Shown here in pieces: positions 52,263 through 60,830 of a DNA stretch of 60,830 nt (positions within the stretch are counted from its first letter, which is position 1; each line of letters starts with the position of its first letter). The position numbers and the translations under genes are program-made. The DNA is from Bacillota bacterium (lineage in GTDB: Bacteria > Bacillota_I > Bacilli_A > RF39 > UBA660): the NCBI GenBank assembly GCA_015059335.1, contig SVAP01000006.1, positions 1 through 60,830 of the forward strand, in the 5' to 3' direction. The notes below the pieces were generated by a model. It searched no databases, was not told the origin of the DNA, and worked only from the letters and a program-made list of their open reading frames with translations.

Positions 52263-52940
52263 ATGAAAAATATTAGTAATTTATTATGGGGATTTGTGTT
52301 AATTATTATTGGTATTATATTTGGTTTAAATTCGTTGGAAATTACAAGTATAAATCTGTTTTTTGATGGTTGGTGGACTTTATTTATTATTGTTCCTTGT
52401 TTTATAAATTTATTTAAAGAAAAGGATAAAACTGGAGATATAATTTGCTTGATTATTGGTATAGCGTTCTTTTTAGGGTGCCAAAATATGATAAGATTTG
52501 AATTTATATGGAAATTAATTGTTCCATTTATTCTTGTTTCTCTTGGTATATCACTTGTTTTTAAAGATACAATTACTATCAATTTAAAGGAACAAATAAA
52601 GAGGTTAAATAAAGCTAATAAAAATGAATATTGTTCTACATTTGGTGTACAAAATCTTGATTTTTCAAATGAAAAATTTGAAGGGTGTAGTATTAACTCT
52701 ATATTTGGAGTAACAAAATGTGATTTAAGAGATGCAAATATTACAGAAGATGTAGTTATAAATGCAAGTGCAGTATTTGGTGGTATTACTATAAAAATTC
52801 CTAGTGATTTTAATGTTAAGATAAGTTCAACTCCAATATTTGGTGGAGTATCAGATTCAAGAAGGAAAAAAAATAAAAATGCAAAAATTACCATTTATAT
52901 TAAAGCAACATGTTTATTCGGAGGTATTGAAATAAAATGA
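52263..52940 (+). CDS. LiaF-like membrane protein
   Basis: 225 residues with four N-terminal membrane helices (about 5-100) and a C-terminal beta-helix domain of the LiaF/YvqF type: CSTFGVQNLDFSNEKFEG, SAVFGGITIKIPSDF, TPIFGGVSD and CLFGGIEIK. LiaF-type proteins modulate cell-envelope stress signalling. TTAGGTGAAAGAT precedes the ATG, right after the PspC gene; no LiaRS pair is adjacent. It overlaps the DUF4097-like gene by four bases. Confidence 0.88.
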   Translation: MKNISNLLWGFVLIIIGIIFGLNSLEITSINLFFDGWWTLFIIVPCFINLFKEKDKTGDIICLIIGIAFFLGCQNMIRFEFIWKLIVPFILVSLGISLVFKDTITINLKEQIKRLNKANKNEYCSTFGVQNLDFSNEKFEGCSINSIFGVTKCDLRDANITEDVVINASAVFGGITIKIPSDFNVKISSTPIFGGVSDSRRKKNKNAKITIYIKATCLFGGIEIK

Positions 52941-53731
52941 CAACTACACAAAGAATTATAAAATATGTTTCTATAGCGTTTGCGATTTATTTAATATTCA
53001 ATATACTATCAGGAATAACATTTGGTATTATTTCGATTGGTAATGTTTTTGATAATAAAAATGATAATTATAACAATATAAATTTAGATGATAATCTATT
53101 TGTTTTAGATGTTGAAATTTCTAAATCAAATATTATCATAAAAAATGGTAATAAATTTAAAGTAGAAAGTAATAATAAAAATATTGATATAAAACAAAAC
53201 AATAATAAATTGTTAATTACAGAAAAGAAAAAGTTATGGTTTAATAATAGTGATTTAGTAATATATATTCCCACTAATTATATCTTTGACAATGTAACTA
53301 TAGAGAATGGTTCTGGTAAAATAGATATTGAGACATTGAAAAGTAAAAAGCTATACTTTGATTTAGGTGCTGGAAATGTCAACATTGATAACCTATTAGT
53401 ATTAAATGAAGGGAAAATAGATGGTGGTGCTGGATCTATAACTATAAATGATGGTAGAGTAAATAATTTAGATTTAGATATGGGTATTGGAAAGCTATCT
53501 TTAACTACAAAAATTACTGGCAATAACGAGATCGATGCTGGTATTGGAGAAATTGATTTAAATTTGATAGGCAATGAAAATGATTATAATATAAAATTAG
53601 ATAAAGGAATAGGTTCAATGTATATAGATAATAAAAAAATAAATAACAGTGTTAATTATGGTAGTGGATCAAATATAATTGACATTAATGGTGGAATTGG
53701 AAAAATAGATGTTGAATTTGTTGGAAACTAA
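52937..53731 (+). CDS. LiaG/DUF4097-like membrane-anchored beta-repeat protein
   Basis: 264 residues: a membrane helix at about 10-33 and an extracytoplasmic beta-helix with repeated turns (NVTIENGSGKIDIETLKS, LDLDMGIGKLSLTT, NEIDAGIGEIDLNL, DINGGIGKIDVEF), the DUF4097/LiaG pattern. It closes the PspC-LiaF module with an ATGA overlap. The likely role is envelope-stress sensing or protection. Confidence 0.87.
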   Translation: MTTTQRIIKYVSIAFAIYLIFNILSGITFGIISIGNVFDNKNDNYNNINLDDNLFVLDVEISKSNIIIKNGNKFKVESNNKNIDIKQNNNKLLITEKKKLWFNNSDLVIYIPTNYIFDNVTIENGSGKIDIETLKSKKLYFDLGAGNVNIDNLLVLNEGKIDGGAGSITINDGRVNNLDLDMGIGKLSLTTKITGNNEIDAGIGEIDLNLIGNENDYNIKLDKGIGSMYIDNKKINNSVNYGSGSNIIDINGGIGKIDVEFVGN

Positions 53732-53836
53732 TATTTGGGATAATTTACAGATAATTGTGTTAACCAAATGTCTAATATATTGAAAATAATTTAAATGCCG
53801 TGATATAATAATATTATAATATTATGGGGTGATATA

Positions 53837-55498
53837 ATGTCAGAGTTTAGTTCATATGATGTTAATCAAAAATATGATTATATAATATACAATAAATATA
53901 GATATGGTCAACAAGATTGGAACATAGAAAAATTTAATGATTTATTTGATGAGGAATTAATTAATTATTTATGTTCTAATAATGATTTTATCAATAATAT
54001 TAATGATATTATAGAAAAAACAAATATGAATACGTTATTAGAATGTTCTAATTTATCATTAGAAAGTAAAAATAAATTAATTGCTTTTCTTATAAGCAAA
54101 CAGGTAAATATTAAAGAATTATTAAATGATAATAATAAAAATTATTTTTTAAATTATATTAATGAAGAATATAAAAATAAAAAGATTTCATTAAACTATA
54201 TATACGATGTTTTTAATGAAAATGAGTTCAATAATTTTATAAACAATAATCAAATAACTTCAACTGAGGTAATTAATCTAATTAAAAACAAATGTAATTA
54301 TTCTAATTATGATAAGAATAAAATAAAGGCTTTAATTGGTGTTGATGGTATAACAGATGCCATTATAACGCAAATTGGTGCGCCATTATTTTGGGAATTA
54401 GTTAATGACTTAGAATTATCTGAAGATATAATACAAAAAAGAAGTAACGGTGATTCTATAGTTTTACAAAACCCTAATGATTATACTTCAGAATCAATTA
54501 AAAATGTATTTTGTGATTTATATCTACATAATAATGCTAAAAATTGTTTGTTTGATATAGAAACAATACTAGGATATATGAATAAATCCCCTGAATTTAA
54601 AAATGATATCAGTCCATTTGATACTATACTTTCACATATTCATACTTTTTTAAAGAAGGAAGAAGTATTTGATGAAACATATAGTAATTTTATAAACGAA
54701 ATAAATAATATAACAAGTAGTAAATCCTTATATGACATGATTGATATGATTGAGTCAAAAATGTATCGTTCATTTGAAAATGAAATGGATAACAAGTTAG
54801 AAAAAACAAAGGAAGATATTACTAAAAATATAAATTCGCAACAATTAATTACTAAAGATGGGAAATTTGTTCCATTTTATAGGATAGAAAATCAAACTGA
54901 ATCTCAAAGAAACTTCTTGTTTGTTAATCATACAACATCAATAACTAACGATATGACTGCAGAACAGTTTTATAACAATTATATTAACAATGGCAAAAAA
55001 AATAATAAATTGTGTGTTAGTTTAAATAACGAAGGTTTTATTGGTGGTTATGGTAAAAGTGATAAAGTTAATCTTGGTTACTTTAATACTGGTAATAAAC
55101 AAGTATTATCAGCTAATACTAGAGATGGTCAAACAAATCAAAGAAAGATAGATGAAGGTAAGAAAAGAAAGGTAATAAAAAACGTTGTTTTACCAATAGA
55201 AGATTTTATGAAAGATACATACAAATATAACGAAATAACATTATATAATGACAGTAAAGATATTGAACCTGTTATGCCTGATTTTATTCTTACAAATAAT
55301 AATGAGCCTACACCTATTGAAGTAGAGATAGCTAGTACATTTGGTATACCAATATATTTTGTCAATAAGGAAAAATATGAATCATATGAAGCTACTTCAC
55401 CAAGACCGAATGAATGGTATGATTATGATTCTTCATTCGTTATAGAAAGTAGAGTTATAGAAAACGAAATTTCAAATTCTCAAACTATAAGTTATTAA
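53837..55498 (+). CDS. Large hypothetical cytoplasmic protein
   Basis: 553 residues, Asn/Ile/Lys-rich, no signal peptide or membrane helix. The C-terminal part holds MPDFILTNNNEPTPIEVEIA then STFGIPIYFVNKEKY, a pattern I have seen in several uncharacterised Firmicute proteins as a P-D-x-I/V...A...IPI-x-V domain. Immediately before is a region with QRNFLFVNHTTS. GGGGTGATATA precedes the ATG; a TATAAT box is upstream. Function not assigned. Confidence 0.65.
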   Translation: MSEFSSYDVNQKYDYIIYNKYRYGQQDWNIEKFNDLFDEELINYLCSNNDFINNINDIIEKTNMNTLLECSNLSLESKNKLIAFLISKQVNIKELLNDNNKNYFLNYINEEYKNKKISLNYIYDVFNENEFNNFINNNQITSTEVINLIKNKCNYSNYDKNKIKALIGVDGITDAIITQIGAPLFWELVNDLELSEDIIQKRSNGDSIVLQNPNDYTSESIKNVFCDLYLHNNAKNCLFDIETILGYMNKSPEFKNDISPFDTILSHIHTFLKKEEVFDETYSNFINEINNITSSKSLYDMIDMIESKMYRSFENEMDNKLEKTKEDITKNINSQQLITKDGKFVPFYRIENQTESQRNFLFVNHTTSITNDMTAEQFYNNYINNGKKNNKLCVSLNNEGFIGGYGKSDKVNLGYFNTGNKQVLSANTRDGQTNQRKIDEGKKRKVIKNVVLPIEDFMKDTYKYNEITLYNDSKDIEPVMPDFILTNNNEPTPIEVEIASTFGIPIYFVNKEKYESYEATSPRPNEWYDYDSSFVIESRVIENEISNSQTISY

Positions 55499-55499
55499 A

Positions 55500-55530
55500 A
55501 ATGCAAAGTGTTTTATTCACTTTGTTTTTA
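55500..55530 (+). terminator. Rho-independent terminator
   Basis: CAAAGTG, TTTTATT loop, CACTTTG, TTTTTA. Confidence 0.75.
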
Positions 55531-55587
55531 ATATTTTTAAAAATTGTGTATAATAGTAAAGATTTATAAAAAGAAATGAGGTGTCAT

Positions 55588-57543
55588 ATGTTTGAATTAG
55601 TATCCAAATATAATCCATCTGGAGATCAACCACAAGCTATTAATGAATTAGTTGAAGGTATCAATACATCAAAAAAACATCAAGTATTATTAGGCGCAAC
55701 TGGGACAGGTAAAACATTTACAATGGCTAATGTAATACAAAGAGTAAATAAACCTACATTAATTTTAGCGCATAATAAAACTTTAGCTGGACAATTATAT
55801 TCAGAGTTTAAAGAGTTATTTCCAAATAATAAAGTTGAGTATTTTGTCTCATATTATGATTATTATCAACCTGAAGCATATGTTCCATCTACTGACACCT
55901 ATATTGAAAAAGATTCATCTATTAATGATGAAATAGATGAGTTAAGGCATGCTGCTACTGCTTCATTACTTAATAGAAAAGATGTTATTGTTGTTGCTTC
56001 AGTATCATGCATATATGGTATTGGTGAAGTAGAAGAATATAAAAATAAGATGTTGAATGTATCATTAGGGGATAGTATAGATAAAAATGAAATTTTAACA
56101 AAATTGGTTGATATGTTATATGAACGTACTACATTTGATTTGAAAAGGGGAACATTTAGAGCTAGAGGGGATGTAATTGAGATTATTCCTACTTATGAAA
56201 GAACTAAAGGAATCAGAATTGAATTATTTGGTGAAGAAGTAGAAAAAATAAGTGAGTTTGATCCTTTAACTGGGAAAGTTATTTTGAATAAAAAAAATGT
56301 ATCAATATTCCCGGCTAGTCACTTTGTTACAAGTGAAGATAAATTAAAAATTGCGACTGATAGAATTGAAATGGAAGCAACAGAACGTATTAAATATTTT
56401 AAAGATAATAATAAACCATTGGAAGCAGAAAGAATTGAACAAAGAACTAGATATGATGTTGAAATGTTAAGAGAAACAGGATTTTGTCATGGTGTAGAAA
56501 ATTATTCAAGACATTTGGCACTTAGAGAAGAAGGAGAAACACCAACAACTCTTATGGATTTCTTTCCAGATGACTTCTTGCTTATTGTTGATGAATCACA
56601 TGTTACATTACCTCAAGTAAGAGGAATGTATAATGGGGATAGGGCACGTAAACAAGTATTAGTTGACTATGGATTTAGACTCCCTAGTGCATTAGATAAT
56701 AGGCCATTAAAATTTGAAGAATTTGAAGATAAAATTAATCAGGTAATATATGTTTCAGCTACACCTGGTGATTATGAGTTGAATAAGACAGAAAACAAAG
56801 TAGTTGAACAGATAATAAGACCAACAGGATTGTTAGACCCTACAATTGAAGTAAAGAAAACAGAAGGTCAAATTGATGATTTAATTTCTGAAATTAGAAT
56901 TAGAATTGAAAAAAATGAAAGAATTTTAGTTACAACTCTTACTATACGTATGGCTGAAGAATTAACCAACTATTTAAAAGATATGGGAATAAAGGTTGCT
57001 TATTTACATAATGAAGTTAAGACTTTAGAAAGAATGCAAATAATACAAGAACTTAGAAAAGGAAAGTATGATGTAATTGTTGGAATTAATCTTCTTAGGG
57101 AAGGTATTGATATTCCAGAAGTAAGTTTAATAGCAATTATGGATGCTGATAAACAAGGGTTCTTACGTAGCGATAAAAGTTTAATACAAATAATAGGTAG
57201 ATGTGCTAGAAATGCTAATGGGCATGTTATTATGTATGCAGACACTATTTCTACAGCTATGGATATTGCGATTAAAGAAACTTCTAGAAGAAGAAAAATT
57301 CAAGATGATTATAATAAAGCACATGGTATTATTCCTAAAACAATTATTAAAGAAATTAGGGAAATTATTTCTAATAAAGAAGAAGTTACAGAATCCAAAC
57401 CTAAAAAGATGAGTAGAAAAGATAAAGAACAAATGATAATTAAGATGGAACAAGAAATGAAAAAAGCAGCAAAAGATTTAGATTTTGAACTTGCAATGCA
57501 ACTTAGGGATGCAATATTTGAATTAAAAGGTGAAATTGAATAG
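55588..57543 (+). CDS. uvrB: UvrABC excinuclease subunit B
   Basis: 651 residues from ATG 55588 (ATGAGGTGTCAT upstream). [16 protein letters not shown] start, Walker [14 protein letters not shown], the beta-hairpin region [26 protein letters not shown], helicase motifs LLIVDESHV (DExH) and [31 protein letters not shown], and the C-terminal UVR motif [15 protein letters not shown]. It verifies damage and loads UvrC in nucleotide excision repair. Full length. Confidence 0.98.
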   Translation: MFELVSKYNPSGDQPQAINELVEGINTSKKHQVLLGATGTGKTFTMANVIQRVNKPTLILAHNKTLAGQLYSEFKELFPNNKVEYFVSYYDYYQPEAYVPSTDTYIEKDSSINDEIDELRHAATASLLNRKDVIVVASVSCIYGIGEVEEYKNKMLNVSLGDSIDKNEILTKLVDMLYERTTFDLKRGTFRARGDVIEIIPTYERTKGIRIELFGEEVEKISEFDPLTGKVILNKKNVSIFPASHFVTSEDKLKIATDRIEMEATERIKYFKDNNKPLEAERIEQRTRYDVEMLRETGFCHGVENYSRHLALREEGETPTTLMDFFPDDFLLIVDESHVTLPQVRGMYNGDRARKQVLVDYGFRLPSALDNRPLKFEEFEDKINQVIYVSATPGDYELNKTENKVVEQIIRPTGLLDPTIEVKKTEGQIDDLISEIRIRIEKNERILVTTLTIRMAEELTNYLKDMGIKVAYLHNEVKTLERMQIIQELRKGKYDVIVGINLLREGIDIPEVSLIAIMDADKQGFLRSDKSLIQIIGRCARNANGHVIMYADTISTAMDIAIKETSRRRKIQDDYNKAHGIIPKTIIKEIREIISNKEEVTESKPKKMSRKDKEQMIIKMEQEMKKAAKDLDFELAMQLRDAIFELKGEIE

Positions 57544-57671
57544 TAATATTGAAAAAACTAATTGAATATGTTATATTGATAATAGATTTATTTAGTTTTT
57601 TTCATTTACTTCCTTTTATTTGAAGTATAATAAATTATCTATTAAATCAAATATTAGAAGGAGGTAAAATA

Positions 57672-57836
57672 ATGGAATATCAAGATAAGACTATTGTTTG
57701 TAAAGATTGTGGTAAAGAATTTATTTTTACTGCTGGTGAACAAGAATTTTATGCTCAAAGAGAATTTTCTGCACCTGTTAGATGTAAAGAATGTAGAGAT
57801 GCGAGAAAAGCTTCTAGAGAAAATAATGCAAACTAA
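57672..57836 (+). CDS. Small zinc-ribbon protein
   Basis: 54 residues behind AGGAGGTAAAATA. VCKDCGKEFIFTAGEQEFY and PVRCKECRDARK give two CxxC knuckles of the probable zinc-ribbon (zf-trcl) family, found in many Firmicutes as a separate small protein. Only a longer frame-shifted open frame overlaps it; the Cys pattern and ribosome site show that this is the real gene. A terminator follows directly. Confidence 0.88.
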   Translation: MEYQDKTIVCKDCGKEFIFTAGEQEFYAQREFSAPVRCKECRDARKASRENNAN

Positions 57837-57862
57837 AAAGATAGAAATTTCTATCTTTTTTT
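57836..57862. terminator. Bidirectional terminator
   Basis: AAAAGATAGAAA and TTTCTATCTTTT are perfect inverted repeats with A and T runs outside, between convergent genes. Confidence 0.88.
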
Positions 57863-58427
57863 ACTTTTTATCATAACCTTTTTTCTTATATTCATCATAT
57901 AATTGTTTAAATCTAGTAAAGTGAATAATTTCTCTTTGTCTTAAAAATTGTAATGGTTCAATAACATCAGGATCAGTAGCAAGATTAATTAGATTTTCAT
58001 ATGTTGCTCTTGCTTTTTCTTCAGCAGCCATATCTTCACTTAAATTGGCAACAGGATCACCTACAGCTGCAAAATATGTTACTGTGAATGGTACACCGTT
58101 TGGATCTGTTGGATATAAATCTATTCCATTTACTGAATAATGTTTGTCAAACCCTGCTGCTTTCATTTCTTCTAAAGTCGCACCTTCAGTTAATTGTGTT
58201 AACATCGCACAAATCATTTCAACGTGCGCTAATTCTTCTGTTCCTATATCTACAAGTAATGTTCTTCCTTTTTCATCCGGCATTGTAAAGCTTTGATTTA
58301 AATATCTTAATGCTGCAGCTAATTCGCCATTAGGTCCACCATATTGAGTTAATATATTTTGGGCCATTTTTAAATCTCTTTTTTTAATGTTTACTGGAAA
58401 TTGTAATTTTTTTTCATATGCCCACAT
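57861..58427 (-). CDS. cotJC: CotJC-like manganese catalase family protein
   Basis: 188 residues starting MWAYEKKLQFPVNIKKRD, with ferritin-like helices: AAALRYLNQ, IGTEELAHVEMI, AAEEKARATYENLI and LRQREIIHFTRF, the Glu/His ligands of a di-manganese site. In sporeformers CotJC is an inner-coat protein. It lies one base after the CotJA-CotJB fusion gene, so the cotJ unit is complete. Whether this organism sporulates cannot be seen here. Confidence 0.92.
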   Translation of the reverse strand: MWAYEKKLQFPVNIKKRDLKMAQNILTQYGGPNGELAAALRYLNQSFTMPDEKGRTLLVDIGTEELAHVEMICAMLTQLTEGATLEEMKAAGFDKHYSVNGIDLYPTDPNGVPFTVTYFAAVGDPVANLSEDMAAEEKARATYENLINLATDPDVIEPLQFLRQREIIHFTRFKQLYDEYKKKGYDKK

Positions 58428-58428
58428 T

Positions 58429-58962
58429 CTATTTTCCCCCTTTCCATGGTGATTTTGTTTCTACCCATGACCAAGGTGTACCTTCTAATGATCTATTTGA
58501 CATTGTTAACACTATTGGTCCAAATTTGTTTTCATATTCATTTACAAGTTCATTTCTTCTTCTTAGATATTCATTATATTTTCTAATCATACAATTATCA
58601 TTAGGATTTACATCTAAATATAAATTAATATCTTTTAAAACAAAATCATGTGTTTGAATATTTAACATTAATCTTTCTTTTTCAGTAGAACCACTCATTC
58701 TTCTCAATTGTTGTTTCTTATAAGGATCGAAAAGATTTGGAAACATATTTCCTCTAATGAATCCTTCCTCTGGACTATACATTCCACAATTTTGATTCAT
58801 ATTGGTGAAATTGTTATTGAAGTTTGGTAATCCAATAGAATTTTGAACTGCTTGTGGGAATGCTTCTTGTTGATTCGCTATTTGCTGTTGATACATAAAA
58901 TTTGATGGCATATCATTCATAGTGCTAAAATTGCCATCTATAAAATCATAAAATTCATTCAT
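58429..58962 (-). CDS. CotJA-CotJB fusion protein
   Basis: 177 residues behind AGGGGGTTAAAAA. The first half (to ~85) is Gln/Asn/Met-rich and contains YSPEEGFIRGNMFPNLFDPY, the CotJA signature. The second (about 92-177) is CotJB: LMLNIQTHDFVLKDINLYLD, VNPNDNCMIRKYNEY, FGPIV and PWSWVETKSPWKGGK. In Bacillus these are separate small proteins, so this is a fusion. It precedes cotJC in one transcript. Confidence 0.82.
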   Translation of the reverse strand: MNEFYDFIDGNFSTMNDMPSNFMYQQQIANQQEAFPQAVQNSIGLPNFNNNFTNMNQNCGMYSPEEGFIRGNMFPNLFDPYKKQQLRRMSGSTEKERLMLNIQTHDFVLKDINLYLDVNPNDNCMIRKYNEYLRRRNELVNEYENKFGPIVLTMSNRSLEGTPWSWVETKSPWKGGK

Positions 58963-59028
58963 TTTTTAACCCCCTACACACATATGATATTTGTTTATTT
59001 AAAATATGTGGGGGCGTATGACTAATTC

Positions 59029-59077
59029 TATCCACAAAACTGTGGATAGAATATTTTTTTGTTTTGACTTATCAACA
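59029..59077. promoter_or_regulatory. Cluster of DnaA-box-like sequences in a hairpin
   Basis: TATCCACA (59029-59036) and its inverse TGTGGATA (59041-59048) form a stem, followed by TTTTTTT; TTATCAACA lies at 59069. These resemble DnaA boxes (TTATCCACA), near rplI and dnaB, but the hairpin plus T run could equally be a terminator. Confidence 0.35.
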
Positions 59078-59181
59078 ATAATTGTTAATAAAGTATAAAA
59101 TAAAATTAGAAAAGCATTAATTAACCCCTTACAGTTTTTTGTCATATATAGTATAATAAATATATAGTTATGGGTGATTGT

Positions 59182-60165
59182 ATGAAAATTAAAAGACAAG
59201 CATTTTATGATAAATTTATTGATGTACTTAATGCACATGAAAAAATAGTTTTAATTCCTCATAATGAAGTAGATTTAGATGCTCTTGGATCTACATTAGG
59301 ATTATATACATTTTTATCAACATTACAAAAAGAATTATATATAAATATTGACGAAAAAAATATGGAACTAGGTGTTAAAAGAGCTCTACAAAAAACAAAA
59401 GAATTAGATATGAATATAAATATTAAACCGCTTAGAGATATAGAAGTAGATTCTAATACATTACTTATAATGTTAGATTTTCACAAAAAGGATATGGCGC
59501 AAAACTCTGATATATTCAAATTATCAAATAATATAATTATTATTGATCACCATATTGAAGGTAAAGATTGTATTAAAAATTGTACGTTAAAATATATAGA
59601 TGATGAGGCAAGTAGTACAGTTGAAATAATTTATGATTTATTGGAGTCAGAAAATGTAATTGTACCTAATTATATTGCAACTATAATGTTGGCGGGTATA
59701 ACAGTAGATACTAATAATTTTTCAATAAAAACAGATGGTAAAACACATGAAGTGGCAGCATCTCTTTCTAAAAGAGGGGCAAATGCTAAAGAAGTTCAAT
59801 ATTTACTTAAAGAGGATTTAAAAGAGTATATATCAATGCAAAAAATAATTTTTAACACAGAAACAGTGGATAAAATATTTGCGATAAGCGTAGGTAAAAA
59901 AACAGAAATATATAATAAAGAACAATTAGCAAAGATAGCTGATAGTTTATTGCAATTTGATGAGATAGAAGCATCATTTTGTATAGGTAAAATAAATTCT
60001 AATATAATTGGAATAAGTGCGAGATCATTAGGTAATATAGATGTGGAACGTATTATGAATAAATTAAATGGTGGAGGACATTTGACTGAAGCAGCATGTC
60101 AGATGTATAATACTACATTAGAGAAAGCAAAAAATGAGTTATTAAAAATTATTAAAAAGTTATAA
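59182..60165 (+). CDS. DHH-DHHA1 phosphoesterase (GdpP-like, lacking N-terminal domains)
   Basis: 327 residues from ATG 59182 behind GGGTGATTGT. Motifs: [36 protein letters not shown] (DHH), GITVDTNNF, and the DHHA1 end [13 protein letters not shown]. Gene order with rplI and dnaB is that of gdpP, the c-di-AMP phosphodiesterase, but the membrane, PAS-like and degenerate GGDEF domains of GdpP (~650 residues) are absent. Alternatively an NrnA-like oligoribonuclease. The position favours GdpP-derived. Confidence 0.85.
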   Translation: MKIKRQAFYDKFIDVLNAHEKIVLIPHNEVDLDALGSTLGLYTFLSTLQKELYINIDEKNMELGVKRALQKTKELDMNINIKPLRDIEVDSNTLLIMLDFHKKDMAQNSDIFKLSNNIIIIDHHIEGKDCIKNCTLKYIDDEASSTVEIIYDLLESENVIVPNYIATIMLAGITVDTNNFSIKTDGKTHEVAASLSKRGANAKEVQYLLKEDLKEYISMQKIIFNTETVDKIFAISVGKKTEIYNKEQLAKIADSLLQFDEIEASFCIGKINSNIIGISARSLGNIDVERIMNKLNGGGHLTEAACQMYNTTLEKAKNELLKIIKKL

Positions 60166-60184
60166 ATTTTTGAGGAGGGTTTAT

Positions 60185-60628
60185 ATGAAAGTAATTTTCT
60201 TAAAAGATGTTAAAGGTCAAGGTAAAAAAGATGAAATTAAAGATGTAAAACCTGGTTATGCACAAAATTTTTTGATTAAAAATGGTTATGCAGTTGCACT
60301 TACTGAGACAAGTAAAAAGAAATTAGATATAGATACAGAAAAAAGAAAACAAGCTGATAATCTTGATAAAGAAAATAATATTAAGATTAAAGAAAAAATA
60401 GAAAAATTAAAAATAGTATTTAAATTAAAAGCGGGAAAAAATGAACAAGTATTTGGAAGTATTTCAACTAAACAAATACATAGTGAATTATTAAAAAATG
60501 ATATAAATGTTGATAAGAAAAAAATAAAATTAGATTTTCCTATCTCAAGTTTAGGATTCCATAAAGTTAATATAGAACTAAGAAAAGATGTTATAGCAAA
60601 TCTTAACATACAAGTAGTAAAAGAATAA
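60185..60628 (+). CDS. rplI: 50S ribosomal protein bL9
   Basis: 147 residues from ATG 60185 behind [50 protein letters not shown] and a C-terminal domain with [10 protein letters not shown] and [13 protein letters not shown] are the two conserved bL9 domains joined by a long helix. Standard length. Between the DHH gene and dnaB, as in other Firmicutes. Confidence 0.97.
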   Translation: MKVIFLKDVKGQGKKDEIKDVKPGYAQNFLIKNGYAVALTETSKKKLDIDTEKRKQADNLDKENNIKIKEKIEKLKIVFKLKAGKNEQVFGSISTKQIHSELLKNDINVDKKKIKLDFPISSLGFHKVNIELRKDVIANLNIQVVKE

Positions 60629-60649
60629 CAATAGAAGTAGGTGTTTATT

Positions 60650-60830
60650 ATGCAAGAAAGAGTATTACCACATAATATAGAAGCAGAACAGTCTGTAATA
60701 GGAGCGATGTTTTTATCTAAATATGCAATTAATAGAGCAACTGAAGAACTATATCCAGAGTTATTCTATTTAGATAGTCATGCCAAAATATTTGAAGTAG
60801 TAAAGGAACTTGCAGATGACAAAAAACCTA
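60650..60830 (+). CDS. dnaB: Replicative DNA helicase DnaB, N-terminal part
   Basis: 60 residues to the window edge. RVLPHNIEAEQSVIGAMFLS is the DnaB N-terminal signature, then PELFYLDSHAKIFEVVKEL. GAAGTAGGTGTTTATT precedes the ATG, 21 bases after rplI. The ATPase domain lies outside the window; it unwinds DNA at the replication fork as a hexamer. Confidence 0.96.
   Translation, partial: MQERVLPHNIEAEQSVIGAMFLSKYAINRATEELYPELFYLDSHAKIFEVVKELADDKKP

Noticed and set aside
52250..52894. Reverse-strand 214-codon frame
   Set aside because: Covers the LiaF-like gene exactly in antisense; the forward protein has clear domain matches.
57694..57876. 60-codon forward frame after uvrB
   Set aside because: Out of frame with the zinc-ribbon gene at 57672-57836, which has the Cys pairs and the ribosome site.
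1..60830. Mycoplasma-type code with TGA as Trp for the whole window
   Set aside because: Several confident genes end in TGA with correct protein ends and overlaps (for example 17235, 18407, 42631), and Trp is written TGG throughout.

Overview
The window is very AT-rich DNA with small genes, tight operons, TAA-biased stops and strong AGGAGG-type ribosome binding sites. It encodes a low-GC Firmicute. Clear core genes (uvrB, ftsEX, a GdpP-like DHH protein, rplI, dnaB) together with CotJ-like proteins, LiaF/PspC-like envelope proteins and NPKTG/sortase B fit an uncultured gut Bacilli lineage of the RF39/Tenericutes-like type. That placement is inference. TGA is used as a genuine stop by several genes (for example 3975-4523 and 17232-18407), so the standard bacterial code applies to the genome.

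Positions 1 to about 40,015 look like the right-hand part of a large integrative conjugative element. It opens with the C-terminus of a VirB4-type ATPase and a CD1108-like CHAP protein of a Tn1549-type transfer module. It ends with a large serine recombinase, and directly after that comes an N-terminally truncated N-acetylmuramoyl-L-alanine amidase that begins inside its PGHGG zinc motif. The element therefore appears to have integrated into the amidase gene, and its left end lies outside the window. The recombinase carries a LysM-like domain inside its DNA-binding half, which is very unusual.

The cargo between these ends falls into blocks. 1.9-6.6 kb: small membrane/zinc-ribbon proteins, tandem-HTH regulator, LemA and TPM proteins. 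6.6-9.7 kb: a sortase B with a long intracellular domain and an NPKTG surface substrate. 10-14.4 kb: HIT-like and histidine phosphatase proteins and unknowns. 14.7-19.6 kb: an operon with a Phe-rich 30-residue peptide, an intervening terminator, a SPASM radical SAM enzyme, a B12-type radical SAM enzyme, a double P-loop kinase and a membrane glycosyltransferase. 19.6-22 kb: two Nudix enzymes, a dTMP-kinase-like protein and a HAD nucleotidase. 22.2-28.4 kb: catalytically degenerate signalling proteins, XRE regulators and a VanY-fold protein lacking most of its catalytic residues. 28.5-32.7 kb: a secreted/membrane protein operon. 32.7-34.8 kb: an unusual chain of promoters, terminators and a leader peptide ahead of an ArpU-like regulator. 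34.8-37.4 kb: TasA-like fibre protein, ER-type signal peptidase, InlB-repeat protein and MazF-like toxin.

From 40 kb onward the content is mostly chromosomal: phospholipase C-like, Abi_2/HEPN coupled to HtrA, ftsE-ftsX-M23 hydrolase, paralogous unknowns around a HAD protein, a MacB-type ABC transporter behind an operator-covered promoter, SDR, a PspC/LiaF/DUF4097 envelope-stress operon, uvrB, a zinc-ribbon protein, CotJC with a CotJA-CotJB fusion, and finally the DHH-rplI-dnaB block. No tRNA, rRNA or CRISPR array was recognised. All functional calls come from reading motifs by eye, without database searches.
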